Shown here one piece after another: positions 1 to 7,614 of a DNA stretch of 64,000 nt. How positions within the stretch are numbered: the stretch's first letter is position 1; every line of letters begins with the position of its first letter. The position numbers and the translations under genes were made by a program. Origin of the DNA: Pseudonocardia sp. TRM90224 (GTDB lineage Bacteria; Actinomycetota; Actinomycetes; Mycobacteriales; Pseudonocardiaceae); assembly GCF_021245725.1 (NCBI RefSeq), contig NZ_JAJGSX010000040.1, forward strand, positions 17,422-81,421, given 5' to 3'. The notes below the pieces were generated by a model that had not been told where the DNA came from, did not search any database, and saw only the letters and a program-made list of their open reading frames with translations.

Positions 1-157
1 CGAGCATCAGCTCATGCGTCTCGTCGACGTCGCGTCCGCGCGCCCGGCACAGGTCGTCCAGCACGACGAACTCGGCCGTCACGTAAGCGTCGTCGACATC
101 CGTCATCCGGTGGTCGCCGTTGATCTCGCGGAATCGCGCGAGGAGCGGATGCATCAT
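1..157 (-). CDS. Hypothetical protein, N-terminal part only (runs off the window)
   Basis: An open frame on the minus strand starts at a double ATG (157-152) behind a GGAG and continues past the window edge. The visible 52 residues begin MMHPLLARFREINGDH and are rich in Asp and Glu, with codon use typical of real high-GC genes. I do not recognise the family. It is divergent from nothing visible, and the cyclase-like gene downstream runs the same way. Confidence 0.5.
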   Translation of the reverse strand, partial: MMHPLLARFREINGDHRMTDVDDAYVTAEFVVLDDLCRARGRDVDETHELML

Positions 158-225
158 CGCTCCAGCCTAGGAAGCGGTAAGCGCGCTGCCCAATGCGAAG
201 AAGTGATGCGACGCATCAGCCGTCG

Positions 226-1188
226 CTATGGCGCGTCCCACCGGTCGAGGACGCGCGTCGCGAAGAACGTGAGCCATTTCGACGGCGCACCGGGCTCGAC
301 GTCGACCTCGAACCACACGCGGCCCGAATGCCGCCCACCCTGCAGCCATCGGCCGTCCGGCTGCCGACCGGCCCGGATCATCCCGATCGCCTCGGCCATC
401 CGCGGGTCCGGCGCGCACCCGTCGAGCAGCGATGCCGCCCGGATGTGGTCGGCGGCGTGCAGCACGCTGTAGACCCAGCGGAACGGGTGCACCAGCTCCG
501 ACGCCCACGGTGCGACCTGCTCACCGGTCGAGAGGCGCCGGTACAGGTGCCGCCGGAGCAGGTACTCCTCGCCGCCGCGGCGCGCGGCGCGCAGCTCGTC
601 CGTCCCGCCGGTGACCGCCTCGTGGTAGCGCAGGCCCTTCACCGTGTTCAGGGTCGAGTGGAACGACGAGACGGTCGCGCCCTCGACCCAGTTGCAGTTC
701 CACCCGCCGTCCGCCATGCGGTGCTCGACGAGCCACCTGCCGATGCCGGAGACGTCCACGCCGAGCCACGCGCCGTTGGCGAGGGTCATCGCGTTGATGC
801 AGGCGTCGACCTCGCCGTCCCAATAGGGCAGGTCGTCGTACTCCCAGCGGGAGCTCGCGGCGAGCCGCGCCGCGGTGTCGCCCAGCACCGCGGCGTCCAG
901 CCCCCATTCGCGCAGCGTGGTGAGCGACCACGTCGTCGCCGTATACGGCTGCCCGGCTTCCTCGGGATCCGGCCGCTGCGCCGGGGCTGGGAAGTACGCC
1001 CCGCCGGCCCACTGCCCGTCGGGATCCTGCGCGGCGAGCAGCCGCGCCCCGAACCCCTCCGTCGCGACGCGGGTGCGCGTCGCCCGCCAGACGTCCTCCG
1101 GCAGGTGCGCGAGGTCGCGCTGCACCTGCCACCGCAGTGCGGGATCGGAGTCGAGCAGCCACTCCAGCACGTCGCTCACGACGATCAC
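226..1188 (-). CDS. Alpha-alpha toroid (terpene cyclase/prenyltransferase-fold) protein of unknown substrate
   Basis: The 320-residue product has repeated helical segments with motifs such as DPDGQWAGG (about 55-63), DGGWNCNW (about 160) and QPDGRWLQGGRHSG near the C-terminus. These are the QW-like repeats of the squalene-cyclase/prenyltransferase toroid fold. It lacks a DXDD motif that I can see, so classic protonation-driven squalene cyclase activity is doubtful. Family members of this size are usually annotated only as terpene cyclase-like or hypothetical. It is transcribed away from the lasso cluster; the 150-bp gap at 1189-1337 holds the lasso promoter. The fold assignment is fairly safe, the function unknown. 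Confidence 0.65.
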   Translation of the reverse strand: MIVVSDVLEWLLDSDPALRWQVQRDLAHLPEDVWRATRTRVATEGFGARLLAAQDPDGQWAGGAYFPAPAQRPDPEEAGQPYTATTWSLTTLREWGLDAAVLGDTAARLAASSRWEYDDLPYWDGEVDACINAMTLANGAWLGVDVSGIGRWLVEHRMADGGWNCNWVEGATVSSFHSTLNTVKGLRYHEAVTGGTDELRAARRGGEEYLLRRHLYRRLSTGEQVAPWASELVHPFRWVYSVLHAADHIRAASLLDGCAPDPRMAEAIGMIRAGRQPDGRWLQGGRHSGRVWFEVDVEPGAPSKWLTFFATRVLDRWDAP

Positions 1189-1281
1189 CCTCGCAGAACC
1201 GGGGGCTCGCGCAACCCCCTGGCTGCGCGCTGATCACTTGCCTGTTTGCGGCAACAACATAGGCAACACAACGGACAAATC

Positions 1282-1309
1282 TTGACATACTGTATGCAGT
1301 AGACATAGT
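1282..1309 (+). promoter_or_regulatory. Lasso operon promoter with overlapping operator-like palindrome
   Basis: A consensus -35 box TTGACA (1282-1287) is followed after 16 bp by CATAGT (1304-1309), a plausible -10 box, about 30 bp before the precursor start. The spacer contains ATACTGTATGCAGTAG (1287-1302), a dyad that matches 14 of 16 positions of the palindrome ATACNGTATACNGTAT found upstream of the MFS gene at 7276-7291. Binding there would block RNA polymerase. The regulator is unknown; the motif type is common for GntR-family repressors (inference). Confidence 0.6.
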
Positions 1310-1337
1310 CTGAAACCTCCATCGAAGAGGGGATTCC

Positions 1338-1493
1338 ATGGAAACAACGGAAAGCTACGAGCAGTCGAGCCCTGTCCGCGAAACCTACGAACCGCCGGCA
1401 CTCGTCGAGGTCGGCGGCTTCACGGAAATGACGATGGGTGCGTGCAGCCGGACGCCCGAAGGGCGCCCGCGCTTGTACTACTTCGACTGCTGA
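1338..1493 (+). CDS. Lasso peptide precursor (A)
   Basis: This 51-residue precursor sits directly upstream of lasso cyclase, B1 and B2 genes. The leader (1-33) carries the recognition motif YEPPALVEVGGF (Tyr17 to Phe28, of the Y-x2-P-x-L-x3-G-x-F type) and ends Thr-Met, placing the conserved Thr at position -2. The predicted core is GACSRTPEGRPRLYYFDC (34-51). Gly1 and Glu8 would form an 8-residue macrolactam ring. Arg, Leu, Tyr14, Tyr15 and Phe16 lie in the tail and could act as steric plugs. Cys3 in the ring and the C-terminal Cys18 could form one ring-tail disulphide, as in class III lasso peptides such as BI-32169. The ATG follows GAAGAGGGG. Family call is firm; ring and disulphide are predictions. 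Confidence 0.92.
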   Translation: METTESYEQSSPVRETYEPPALVEVGGFTEMTMGACSRTPEGRPRLYYFDC

Positions 1494-1607
1494 GTCGAGC
1501 ACTCCTGATCGGTGCGGCGGGCGCCGGCTCCTGGTCTTCCCGACCTCGGAGCCAGCGCTCGCCGTCGTCGTCATGCAATTGCCGATCTCCGTCGGAGGAG
1601 GTTTCCC

Positions 1608-3404
1608 GTGGAAAGCGGGCGCTGGTTCGTGGTGCTGCCCGATTCGGATTCGGCGATCGCCATCACGCGCCGGGTGCAACCATTCGCGTGCGCTTCCGTG
1701 GCGCACGCGTCGGGCCGGCCGTGGCTGGTGGGCTGCTGGGCCGCCGACGGGATCGCCATCGGCGCCTCGGACGCCGGCCGGGTCGCCGTGATCGGGACGT
1801 CGTCGGCGACGGAGGTGGACCTCGAACGGTGGATGGAGCGGGGCGTCGAACCGGAGCCGGCGGGTGCCTTCCACCTGATCGCCTCCCATGACGGGAACGT
1901 GCGGGTGCGCGGGAGCGTCTCCGGCACACACCGCGTCTACCACGCGTTCGTCGACGGCGTGGCCGTCGCTGCCGACCGGGCCAGGACGCTGGCGTGGCTC
2001 GCGGACGCGCCGCTGGACGAGGAGCAGGTCGCGATGCGGATGGCCTACCCGCAGCCGCCGCACCCGATGGAGGACACCGCGATGTGGCGCGGCGTCGAGG
2101 CCCTGCCGGGCGGCTCGTTGCTGGCCGTCGACCGCGCCGGGCGCGTCGATGTGCGGCGTTGGTGGCGCTCGCCGGAACCGGAGCTGACGCTGGAAGACGG
2201 AGCGCCCCGGCTGCGTGATGCGCTGCTCGAAGCGGTGGCGGTGCGCGCCCGCGGGCGCGACGTGCTCGGCATGGACCTCTCGGGCGGGCTCGACTCCACC
2301 TCGCTCTGCTTCCTGGCCGCCCGCACCGGCGTCCGGCTGGTGACGGTGACGCTGAAGTGGGCGGCTGCCGGGAACGAGGACGCGATGTGGGCCGATCGCG
2401 CCGCCGCGCACCTGCCCGACTGCGAGCGGCTGGTCTACGGGCCGGGCGAGCTGCCGGCCTTCTTCACCGGGCTCGGCGAGCCCAGCACCGATTCCGAGGA
2501 CGAACCGGTGGCGGACGTGCGCGAAGGCGTGCGGCAGGACACGATCGACCGGGAGATGGCGGCGCGCGGCGTCGACCTGCGGCTGTGCGGCCACGGCGGC
2601 GACCACGTGGTGCTCGCCCCGCCCGCGTACGTGCACGAGCTGTTCCGCCGCTCCCCGCTCGAGGCGCTGCGGCGCGCGTCGGGTTACCGGGCCCGGCACC
2701 GCTGGCCGCGCGCCGCGACCGTCCGGATGCTGCTGGACCGGACCCCGTACCGCCAGTGGCTGGCTGCGACCGCCGGCTCGCTGACGGCACCGCCGGCCGA
2801 CTGGGTGGACCCGTGGGGGATGGCGCCGAGGATGCCTCCTTGGGCGAGCGACGCCGCCGTCGAGGTGGTTGCGGACATGCTGCGCCGGAACGACGCCGAG
2901 CCGCTGCACCCGGCCCGCGGACAGCATGCGCGGATCCACTACGCGCAGTTCGCCGGGCGGGCCGGTCGCCAGCTGACCATGCGGGGGATGGTCAGCGACT
3001 CGCCGTTCTGCGACGACAAGGTGATCGACGCCTGCCTCGCGGTCCGGCCCGAGGCGACCGCGTCGCCGTGGGAGTACAAGCCGCTGCTGGCGCACGCCAT
3101 GCAGGGGCTCGTTCCCGCCGAGATCCTGGCCCGCACCAGCAAGGACGGGTCGGGGCACGAGTGGTTCGCCGGTTTGAAGGCGCAGCGCCCCGCGCTGGCC
3201 GCGCTGGCCGAGGACTCGCGGCTCGTCCGGTACGGCCTGGCCGACGCCGATCCGCTACGGCGGGCGCTGCTCAGCCCGCAGCTGGCCACCGTCCCGATGC
3301 AGCCGCTGGAGCAGACGATCAGCCACGAGGTGTGGCTGCGCGACCTCGATGCCAACCCGACACCCGCCTACCTGCGGAAGGACCATCATGCGGCTGCGCA
3401 CTGA
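1608..3404 (+). CDS. Lasso cyclase, asparagine synthetase-like (C)
   Basis: This ATP-dependent cyclase would adenylate the Glu8 side chain of the core peptide and form the isopeptide ring with Gly1. The 598-residue protein has a degenerate glutaminase-like N-terminal half without an N-terminal Cys, then a synthetase half with the PPi-loop SGGLDSTS (225-232) and a KDGSGHEWF segment near the C-terminus. GTG at 1608 is chosen because GGAGGAGG lies just upstream; the open frame itself extends to 1512 without a ribosome site. It follows the precursor by 114 bp and its 3' end overlaps the B1 gene by 17 nt, implying co-transcription. Confidence 0.9.
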   Translation: MESGRWFVVLPDSDSAIAITRRVQPFACASVAHASGRPWLVGCWAADGIAIGASDAGRVAVIGTSSATEVDLERWMERGVEPEPAGAFHLIASHDGNVRVRGSVSGTHRVYHAFVDGVAVAADRARTLAWLADAPLDEEQVAMRMAYPQPPHPMEDTAMWRGVEALPGGSLLAVDRAGRVDVRRWWRSPEPELTLEDGAPRLRDALLEAVAVRARGRDVLGMDLSGGLDSTSLCFLAARTGVRLVTVTLKWAAAGNEDAMWADRAAAHLPDCERLVYGPGELPAFFTGLGEPSTDSEDEPVADVREGVRQDTIDREMAARGVDLRLCGHGGDHVVLAPPAYVHELFRRSPLEALRRASGYRARHRWPRAATVRMLLDRTPYRQWLAATAGSLTAPPADWVDPWGMAPRMPPWASDAAVEVVADMLRRNDAEPLHPARGQHARIHYAQFAGRAGRQLTMRGMVSDSPFCDDKVIDACLAVRPEATASPWEYKPLLAHAMQGLVPAEILARTSKDGSGHEWFAGLKAQRPALAALAEDSRLVRYGLADADPLRRALLSPQLATVPMQPLEQTISHEVWLRDLDANPTPAYLRKDHHAAAH

Positions 3405-3630
3405 CGTCGTTGCCGTCGACACGGAGGACGCGCGTGTGCTCCTCGACGAACGCACCGGCCGCTACTTCCAGCTGAACCGATCGGGGGCGCTCATCCTCGA
3501 CGCCGTGCTCGCGGGCGAGGATGCCGCACAGCGGCTGACCGAGACCTACGCCGTAGGCCCCGAGGAGGCCGCCGCCGACGTCGACGACCTGCTGCGGCGG
3601 CTCACCGAGGCAGGACTCGTGGTCGCATGA
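3388..3630 (+). CDS. Lasso leader-recognition protein, PqqD/RRE fold (B1)
   Basis: The 80-residue protein binds the precursor leader and presents it to the protease and cyclase. It shows the PqqD-type pattern: an N-terminal beta segment (DVVAVDTEDARVLLDE), GRYFQLNRSGALILDAVLAG in the middle, then a helical C-terminus with DVDDLLRRLTEAGLV. Length matches stand-alone RRE proteins. ATG 3388 is preceded by GGAAGGA and lies inside the last 17 nt of the cyclase gene. The leader Tyr17-x2-Pro motif of the neighbouring precursor is the expected ligand. Confidence 0.88.
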   Translation: MRLRTDVVAVDTEDARVLLDERTGRYFQLNRSGALILDAVLAGEDAAQRLTETYAVGPEEAAADVDDLLRRLTEAGLVVA

Positions 3631-3639
3631 GCAGGCGAG

Positions 3640-3708
3640 AACTTCCCCACCGTTTTGGGTGGATGCGCGCCAAAACGGCGCGCATGTGCACAAAACGGTG
3701 GGGAAGTT
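3640..3708. repeat. R1 palindromic repeat, copy 1 (inside the lasso operon)
   Basis: Perfect 18-bp arms AACTTCCCCACCGTTTTG (3640-3657) and its complement (3691-3708) enclose a second perfect hairpin, ATGCGCGCC-AAAAC-GGCGCGCAT. The element occupies nearly the whole gap between B1 and B2. Three other copies are at 18548-18617, 18632-18702 and 56071-56141. The other copies sit between convergent genes, whereas this one lies between two genes read in the same direction. Confidence 0.9.
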
Positions 3709-3721
3709 GTGGGGGGCGGCG

Positions 3722-4135
3722 GTGAGCAGCAGCCAGGCGTTGCAGCGGGGCGAGCGGCCGCCGCTGGGCCGGCGGCTCGTCATCCACGTCGCGGTCGGCA
3801 TCGCCCGTGGGCTGGCCCGACTCGCGCCGGTGCGGATCCGCCGGACGTTCGAGCTGCTCCGGCGGGGCGCCGCTGCGGCCACCCACGAACAGGCGCTCGC
3901 CGCCCGCCAGGACGTCGTCGCGGTCAGCGTCTTCTGCTCCGGCCGGTACTGCCTGGAGCGTTCCATCGCGACGGCGATCGTCTGCCGGCTGCGTGGTGTC
4001 TGGCCGGTGTGGTGCACCGGCGTGCGCACCCCGCCGTTCGAGGCGCACGCGTGGGTGGAGGTTGACGGTGTGCCCGTGGGTGAGCCGACCGACACCGTCA
4101 CCTACCGGCACCTCATCGTCGTCGCGCCGGTGTGA
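3722..4135 (+). CDS. Lasso leader peptidase, transglutaminase-like (B2)
   Basis: This cysteine protease cuts the leader after the Thr-Met at the leader-core junction. In the 137-residue form the catalytic Cys77 lies in CSGRYCLERS and His109 in AHAWVEV, followed by Asp115, the usual Cys-His-Asp arrangement of the B2/transglutaminase_3 family. The frame is open upstream into the R1 repeat, so GTG 3722 after a GGGGGG stretch is the likely start; TTG 3707 is an alternative. No ABC exporter gene follows, unlike many A-C-B1-B2-D clusters of actinobacteria. Confidence 0.87.
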   Translation: MSSSQALQRGERPPLGRRLVIHVAVGIARGLARLAPVRIRRTFELLRRGAAAATHEQALAARQDVVAVSVFCSGRYCLERSIATAIVCRLRGVWPVWCTGVRTPPFEAHAWVEVDGVPVGEPTDTVTYRHLIVVAPV

Positions 4136-4358
4136 CCTGCGTCTCACCACCTGCCTCGCCCCAACGGTTCCGCCGCTGGTGAGGTCGTCCCCCCATGTCG
4201 GGCCGATCCGCCGAAGGGTGCGTGATGAGTTCTCGTCGGGCGCGAAGCATCGCAGGCCAGGTGCTGTGCTGGGGCTTGGATCCCGGACCTGCGGACCCTG
4301 CTCGTGCTCTCCGACGCGATGCGGCGGCAGTCCCGGTGAGCGACGCCGCCCGAGGGGC

Positions 4359-4925
4359 ATGATGGCGATCATGCCCGACCCGGTGTTCCGGTACCACCCG
4401 GATCCGATCGCCACCGAATCCGCGGTCCCCGACGACCACGTGTGCGCCGTCTGCGGTGTCCGCCGGCAGACCCGCTACGACGGGCCGATCTACGGCAGCC
4501 AGCCCGAGAGCGTCTGCCTGCACTGCATTCACTCCGGGGAAGCGGCACGCGCGCTGGCGACACCGGGTGCGCCGGAAGACATCGCAGCCTCCTTCAGCGA
4601 CGCCCAGGACGTACCTGCGGAGGTGCCGATCGCAGTCGTCGACGAGATCACCCAGCGCACCCCGGGGTTCACCGCTTGGCAGCAGGGGTACTGGCTCTAC
4701 CACTGCGCCGACGGCGCGGCCTTCCTCGGCCCGGCCGGCTACGCCGAGCTCGAACCGCATCCCGACGCACTCGATTCGATCCGGGCCGACTGCCGAATCT
4801 ACGACTGGCCGGAAGACGACATCGAGGAAATGCTCCACCAGCTGGACCGCGACGGCTCCCCGACCGCCTACCTGTTCCGTTGCCTGCATTGCGGCACCCA
4901 CCTCGCGTCGTGGGACTGCCACTGA
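4359..4925 (+). CDS. CbrC family protein (UPF0167), zinc-binding
   Basis: The 188-residue product matches the CbrC family: FRYHPDPIATESAV near the start, paired cysteines (CAVC and CLHC) in the N-terminal third, a central TPGFTAWQQGYWLYHC block and a final FRCLHCGTH. The cysteine pairs probably bind zinc. E. coli CbrC is linked to colicin E2 tolerance, but the biochemical role is unknown. Three in-frame ATG codons (4359, 4362, 4371) are possible; the AGGGG at 4353-4357 is too close to the first two, so the start is uncertain by a few codons. Confidence 0.75.
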   Translation: MMAIMPDPVFRYHPDPIATESAVPDDHVCAVCGVRRQTRYDGPIYGSQPESVCLHCIHSGEAARALATPGAPEDIAASFSDAQDVPAEVPIAVVDEITQRTPGFTAWQQGYWLYHCADGAAFLGPAGYAELEPHPDALDSIRADCRIYDWPEDDIEEMLHQLDRDGSPTAYLFRCLHCGTHLASWDCH

Positions 4926-4940
4926 TCACCCGATCACCCG

Positions 4941-5771
4941 CTACGTCATGCCGGCGCTCATGCCGCCCGACATGGTGATCGCCTCGCCGCTCAGGTGCCG
5001 GCCGGCGTCCGACACCAGGAAGAGGATCGCGTTGGACACCTCCACCGGGTCGAGCAGCCCTTCGATCGCGGAGTTGTCGTCGAACATCTCCTTGACGTCG
5101 TCGCGGGTCGGGTTCTCCAGGTCGGGACGGAAAACCGCGTACATGGCCGGGTTGTCCAGCATCGGCGTGTTGACCCCGCTCGGCAGCACCGCGTTGACGG
5201 TGATACCGAACTGCTTGACCTCCAGCGCCAGCGACTTGACCAGCCCGAGCACACCCCACTTCGCCGCGGCGTAGTGCCCGGAGTTCGTCGCCCCCATGCG
5301 CGCGACGATCGAGGACGTCGCCACGATCCGCCCCGACCGCCGCTCGATCATGTGCGGGACGACCGCTCGGAAGGAGTTGAAGACGCCCGTGAGGTTGACG
5401 TCGATCATGTCCTGCCACTGCGCGCCGCTCATCTCCGCGATCGGGCCGTAGGAGGCGATCCCGGCGTTGGCGAGCAGGATGTCGACGTGGCCGAGCTCGG
5501 CGACCGCCCGCCCGACCACGGCGTCGAGCTCGGCCTGCACCCGCACGTCGGCCGGCACTGCCACGCAGCGCCGGCCGACCTTCTCCACTTGCGCGACCGT
5601 CTCGGCCAGATCCGCGGCCGAGCTGAGCGCGTAGGGCACGGAACCGATGGGCTCTGCGATGTCGCAGACCACGATGTCGGCGCCGGCCCCCGCCAGCGTC
5701 ACGGCGTGCGAGCGGCCTTGGCCGCGCGCCCCGCCGGTGATCAGCGCGACCTTGCCGTCGAGATTCCCCAT
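4941..5771 (-). CDS. SDR family oxidoreductase, mycofactocin-coupled type
   Basis: The 276-residue protein has the Rossmann glycine motif TGGARGQGR, NAG in LLANAGI, catalytic Ser in ATSSIV and Tyr/Lys in HYAAAKW. An insertion of about 25 residues between the acidic cofactor residue (VVCDI) and the DVR segment, containing LAETVAQVEKVGRR, is characteristic of SDRs that hold NAD non-exchangeably and use mycofactocin as electron carrier (TIGR03971-like). Such enzymes oxidise alcohols such as carveol. ATG 5771 lies 22 bp after the MFS gene, so the two were an operon. No mycofactocin biosynthesis gene is in the window. Confidence 0.85.
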   Translation of the reverse strand: MGNLDGKVALITGGARGQGRSHAVTLAGAGADIVVCDIAEPIGSVPYALSSAADLAETVAQVEKVGRRCVAVPADVRVQAELDAVVGRAVAELGHVDILLANAGIASYGPIAEMSGAQWQDMIDVNLTGVFNSFRAVVPHMIERRSGRIVATSSIVARMGATNSGHYAAAKWGVLGLVKSLALEVKQFGITVNAVLPSGVNTPMLDNPAMYAVFRPDLENPTRDDVKEMFDDNSAIEGLLDPVEVSNAILFLVSDAGRHLSGEAITMSGGMSAGMT

Positions 5772-5793
5772 GCCGTCGACGGTAGTCCGGATC

Positions 5794-7183
5794 TCACGAC
5801 ACGCTCGTTGAACGGGCTTCCTCATCCGCGGCGGGGGCATTCGTCGGTTTGCGACCGGGCTGCCGGTAGAACAGCACGACCGCCGCCGCGACGAAGGACA
5901 GCACGCCACCCACGATGTAGGCGCCGGCGAACCCGAGCTTCTCGATGACGCTCGACCCGATTCCGATCCCGACGATCGCCGATGCGAGCTTCGCGCTGTA
6001 AACCAGCCCGTAGTTGGTCGCGTTGTTGTTCTCGCCGAAGTAGTCGGGGGTCAGCGCCGCGTACATCGGGAAGAACGCACCACCACCGACACCGGCAAGC
6101 ACCGCGCAGAGCAGGAACGGGACCTCCGCGTGCGCCTGGCCGGAGAACAGCAGCCCGAACTGCGAGAGCCCTTCGAGCACCATCACCCAGAGCAGTGCCT
6201 GCTTGCGCCCGACGAGGTCGGAGAACCAGCCGACCGCGGCCCGGCCGGCGCCGTTGACGATGGAGAGCACACCCGCCGAGCCGGCGACGATCAGCGTGGT
6301 GAATCCTGCGGACTCGGCGAAGGGCACCTGGTAGGCGCTGCCGAACAGGGACACGCTGCCGATCAGGAAGAGCCCCAGCCACAGCAGCGGAAGCATGCCC
6401 GTCCTGATCGCAGCCAGCGGGCCCAGCTGCGCCGTGGCCGGCGGGTTCTTCGCGAGGCTGCGGATCTTGGCCGCCTTCGTCTCCTGCTGCCATGCGCGCG
6501 GGTCGACCTCGGCGGGCCACCAGTTCTTCGGCGGGTCCTTGAAGAAGATCGCGCAGGCGAACAGCACGACGAACATGTACAGCGCGATCAGGTCGAGCAC
6601 CGTGGTGAAGCTCGACGGCGTGAAGAAGTAGCTGAAGACGTAGATGAAGGGCACGGCGCCGTAGGCGAACCCGCCGTTGACGAATCCGGTGCGCGTTCCG
6701 CGCTTCTCCGGATACCACTTGGCGACCATGTTGATGCACGTGGCATAGACGAGGCCGGCGCCGGTGCCACCGAGCACCGAGCACCGAGTAGCCGATGTAC
6801 ACGACGATCAGGTTGCTGAAATGGGAGATGGCCAGGAACCCGATGGCGGTGAACACCGCGCCGAGCAGCATGGCCGAGCGCGCCGAGAGGATGTCGCGCT
6901 CGCGCAGCCGCCCGGCCGGGAACGCGATGCCGGCCTGGAACACCGCCCAGATCGTGACGATCCAGAAGGCCTCACCGAGGGTCCAGCCGTGCACCGCCTG
7001 CAGCGTCTTCGCGGCGGCACCGTAGCCGTATTCGAACACGCTGATGCCCATCATGGCGATCCACGGCAGCCATACCATGATGGATCGGGGATGGCCCATC
7101 AGCGCTTTCGGCGACTCACCGATCCGGTACCGGCGACCGTTGTCGTCGGTGACGATCGTGTAGTCGCCGGTTGCGGCCGTCAC
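5794..7183 (-). pseudogene. MFS transporter of the oxalate/formate antiporter type, frameshifted
   Basis: The N-terminal part (from GTG 7183, beginning MTAATGDYTIVTDDNG) reads in one frame up to IGYSVLG. The rest (GGTGAGLVYATCINMVAKWYPEKRGTR and about 300 more residues) is in another frame. The break coincides with three tandem CACCGAG units at 6768-6788; removing one 7-bp unit restores an unbroken 460-residue, 12-helix transporter of the OFA type. It may be a true mutation, slipped-strand phase variation or an assembly error. The usual substrates of the family are small carboxylates; the SDR downstream suggests uptake or export of its substrate (inference). Confidence 0.85.
6768..6788. repeat. 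Three tandem copies of the 7-mer CACCGAG
   Basis: CACCGAG is repeated exactly three times (6768-6774, 6775-6781, 6782-6788) within the MFS coding sequence. Two copies would keep the reading frame (YSVLGGTG on the minus strand); three shift it. Because 7 is not a multiple of 3, gain or loss of one unit toggles the frame. Confidence 0.95.
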
Positions 7184-7275
7184 TTTCGTCCCTTTCCGCC
7201 GCAGATGTCTTTCGTCGCTCCTCGATAGGACAGATCGCTGGGCACGGCGTCTCCTTTGACACTGTGAGCTGGGAC

Positions 7276-7291
7276 ATACTGTATACCGTAT
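7276..7291. promoter_or_regulatory. Operator-like palindrome ATACTGTATACCGTAT upstream of the MFS-SDR operon
   Basis: The 16-bp site fits ATACNGTATACNGTAT, a dyad that is perfect except for the two N positions. It lies about 93 bp upstream of the MFS start. The lasso promoter carries a 14/16 match, and the two sites share the 12-mer GACATACTGTAT. No regulator gene lies next to either site. Confidence 0.6.
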
Positions 7292-7525
7292 GGGATTGAT
7301 ACGCCCTCGGCTGTCCGTTGTCCAGAGCGGAGATCGACGGTCGTCCTATTTGCCCCACACTTGATTAGCAATGCGCATCATGTCCCTTTTCTCCGATCTG
7401 AGCGACAAGTCCGGGACAATTCGTGCAATCCAGCCGCGCAGGCGGGGCGTATCGGATCGGGCGGGCCGAACCACCCGAACCGGACCATCGCCCGATACCG
7501 GAGCGGTCAGCCGCATCGCGCACGC

Positions 7526-7584
7526 GAGGGCAGGAAAGCCACTTTCAGGCCCTGTGAGGGCAGGAAAGTGGCTTTCCTGCCCTC
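7526..7584. repeat. R2 palindromic repeat, copy 1
   Basis: Perfect 21-bp arms (7526-7546 and 7564-7584) contain the family core GAAAGCCACTTTC and its complement. The loop holds an inner stem GCCCT-GTG-AGGGC. The repeat begins about 30 bp beyond the stop codon of the minus-strand SnoaL-like gene, fitting a terminator role. Other copies: 39406-39460, 49025-49083, 50943-51000, 52680-52738 and 63829-63881. Confidence 0.9.
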
Positions 7585-7614
7585 ACCAGGCACCGCGAAC
7601 CTCGCGGCAGCCCG

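Larger units (their letters stand above)
7184..7614. other. Long intergenic region without a convincing gene
   Basis: This stretch holds the leader of the MFS gene, the palindrome at 7276-7291 and the R2 repeat at 7526-7584. A short plus-strand frame from ATG 7371 (MRIMSLFSDLSDKSG) has no ribosome site, quickly becomes Arg-rich and runs into the R2 repeat, so I do not call it. An imperfect dyad, ATCGGGCG with CGCCCGAT, lies between about 7456 and 7496. Confidence 0.5.

Noticed and set aside
938..949. GCCGTATACGGC as another copy of the ATACNGTATAC operator
   Set aside because: It lies inside the toroid-fold coding sequence and lacks the outer half-sites; chance is likely.
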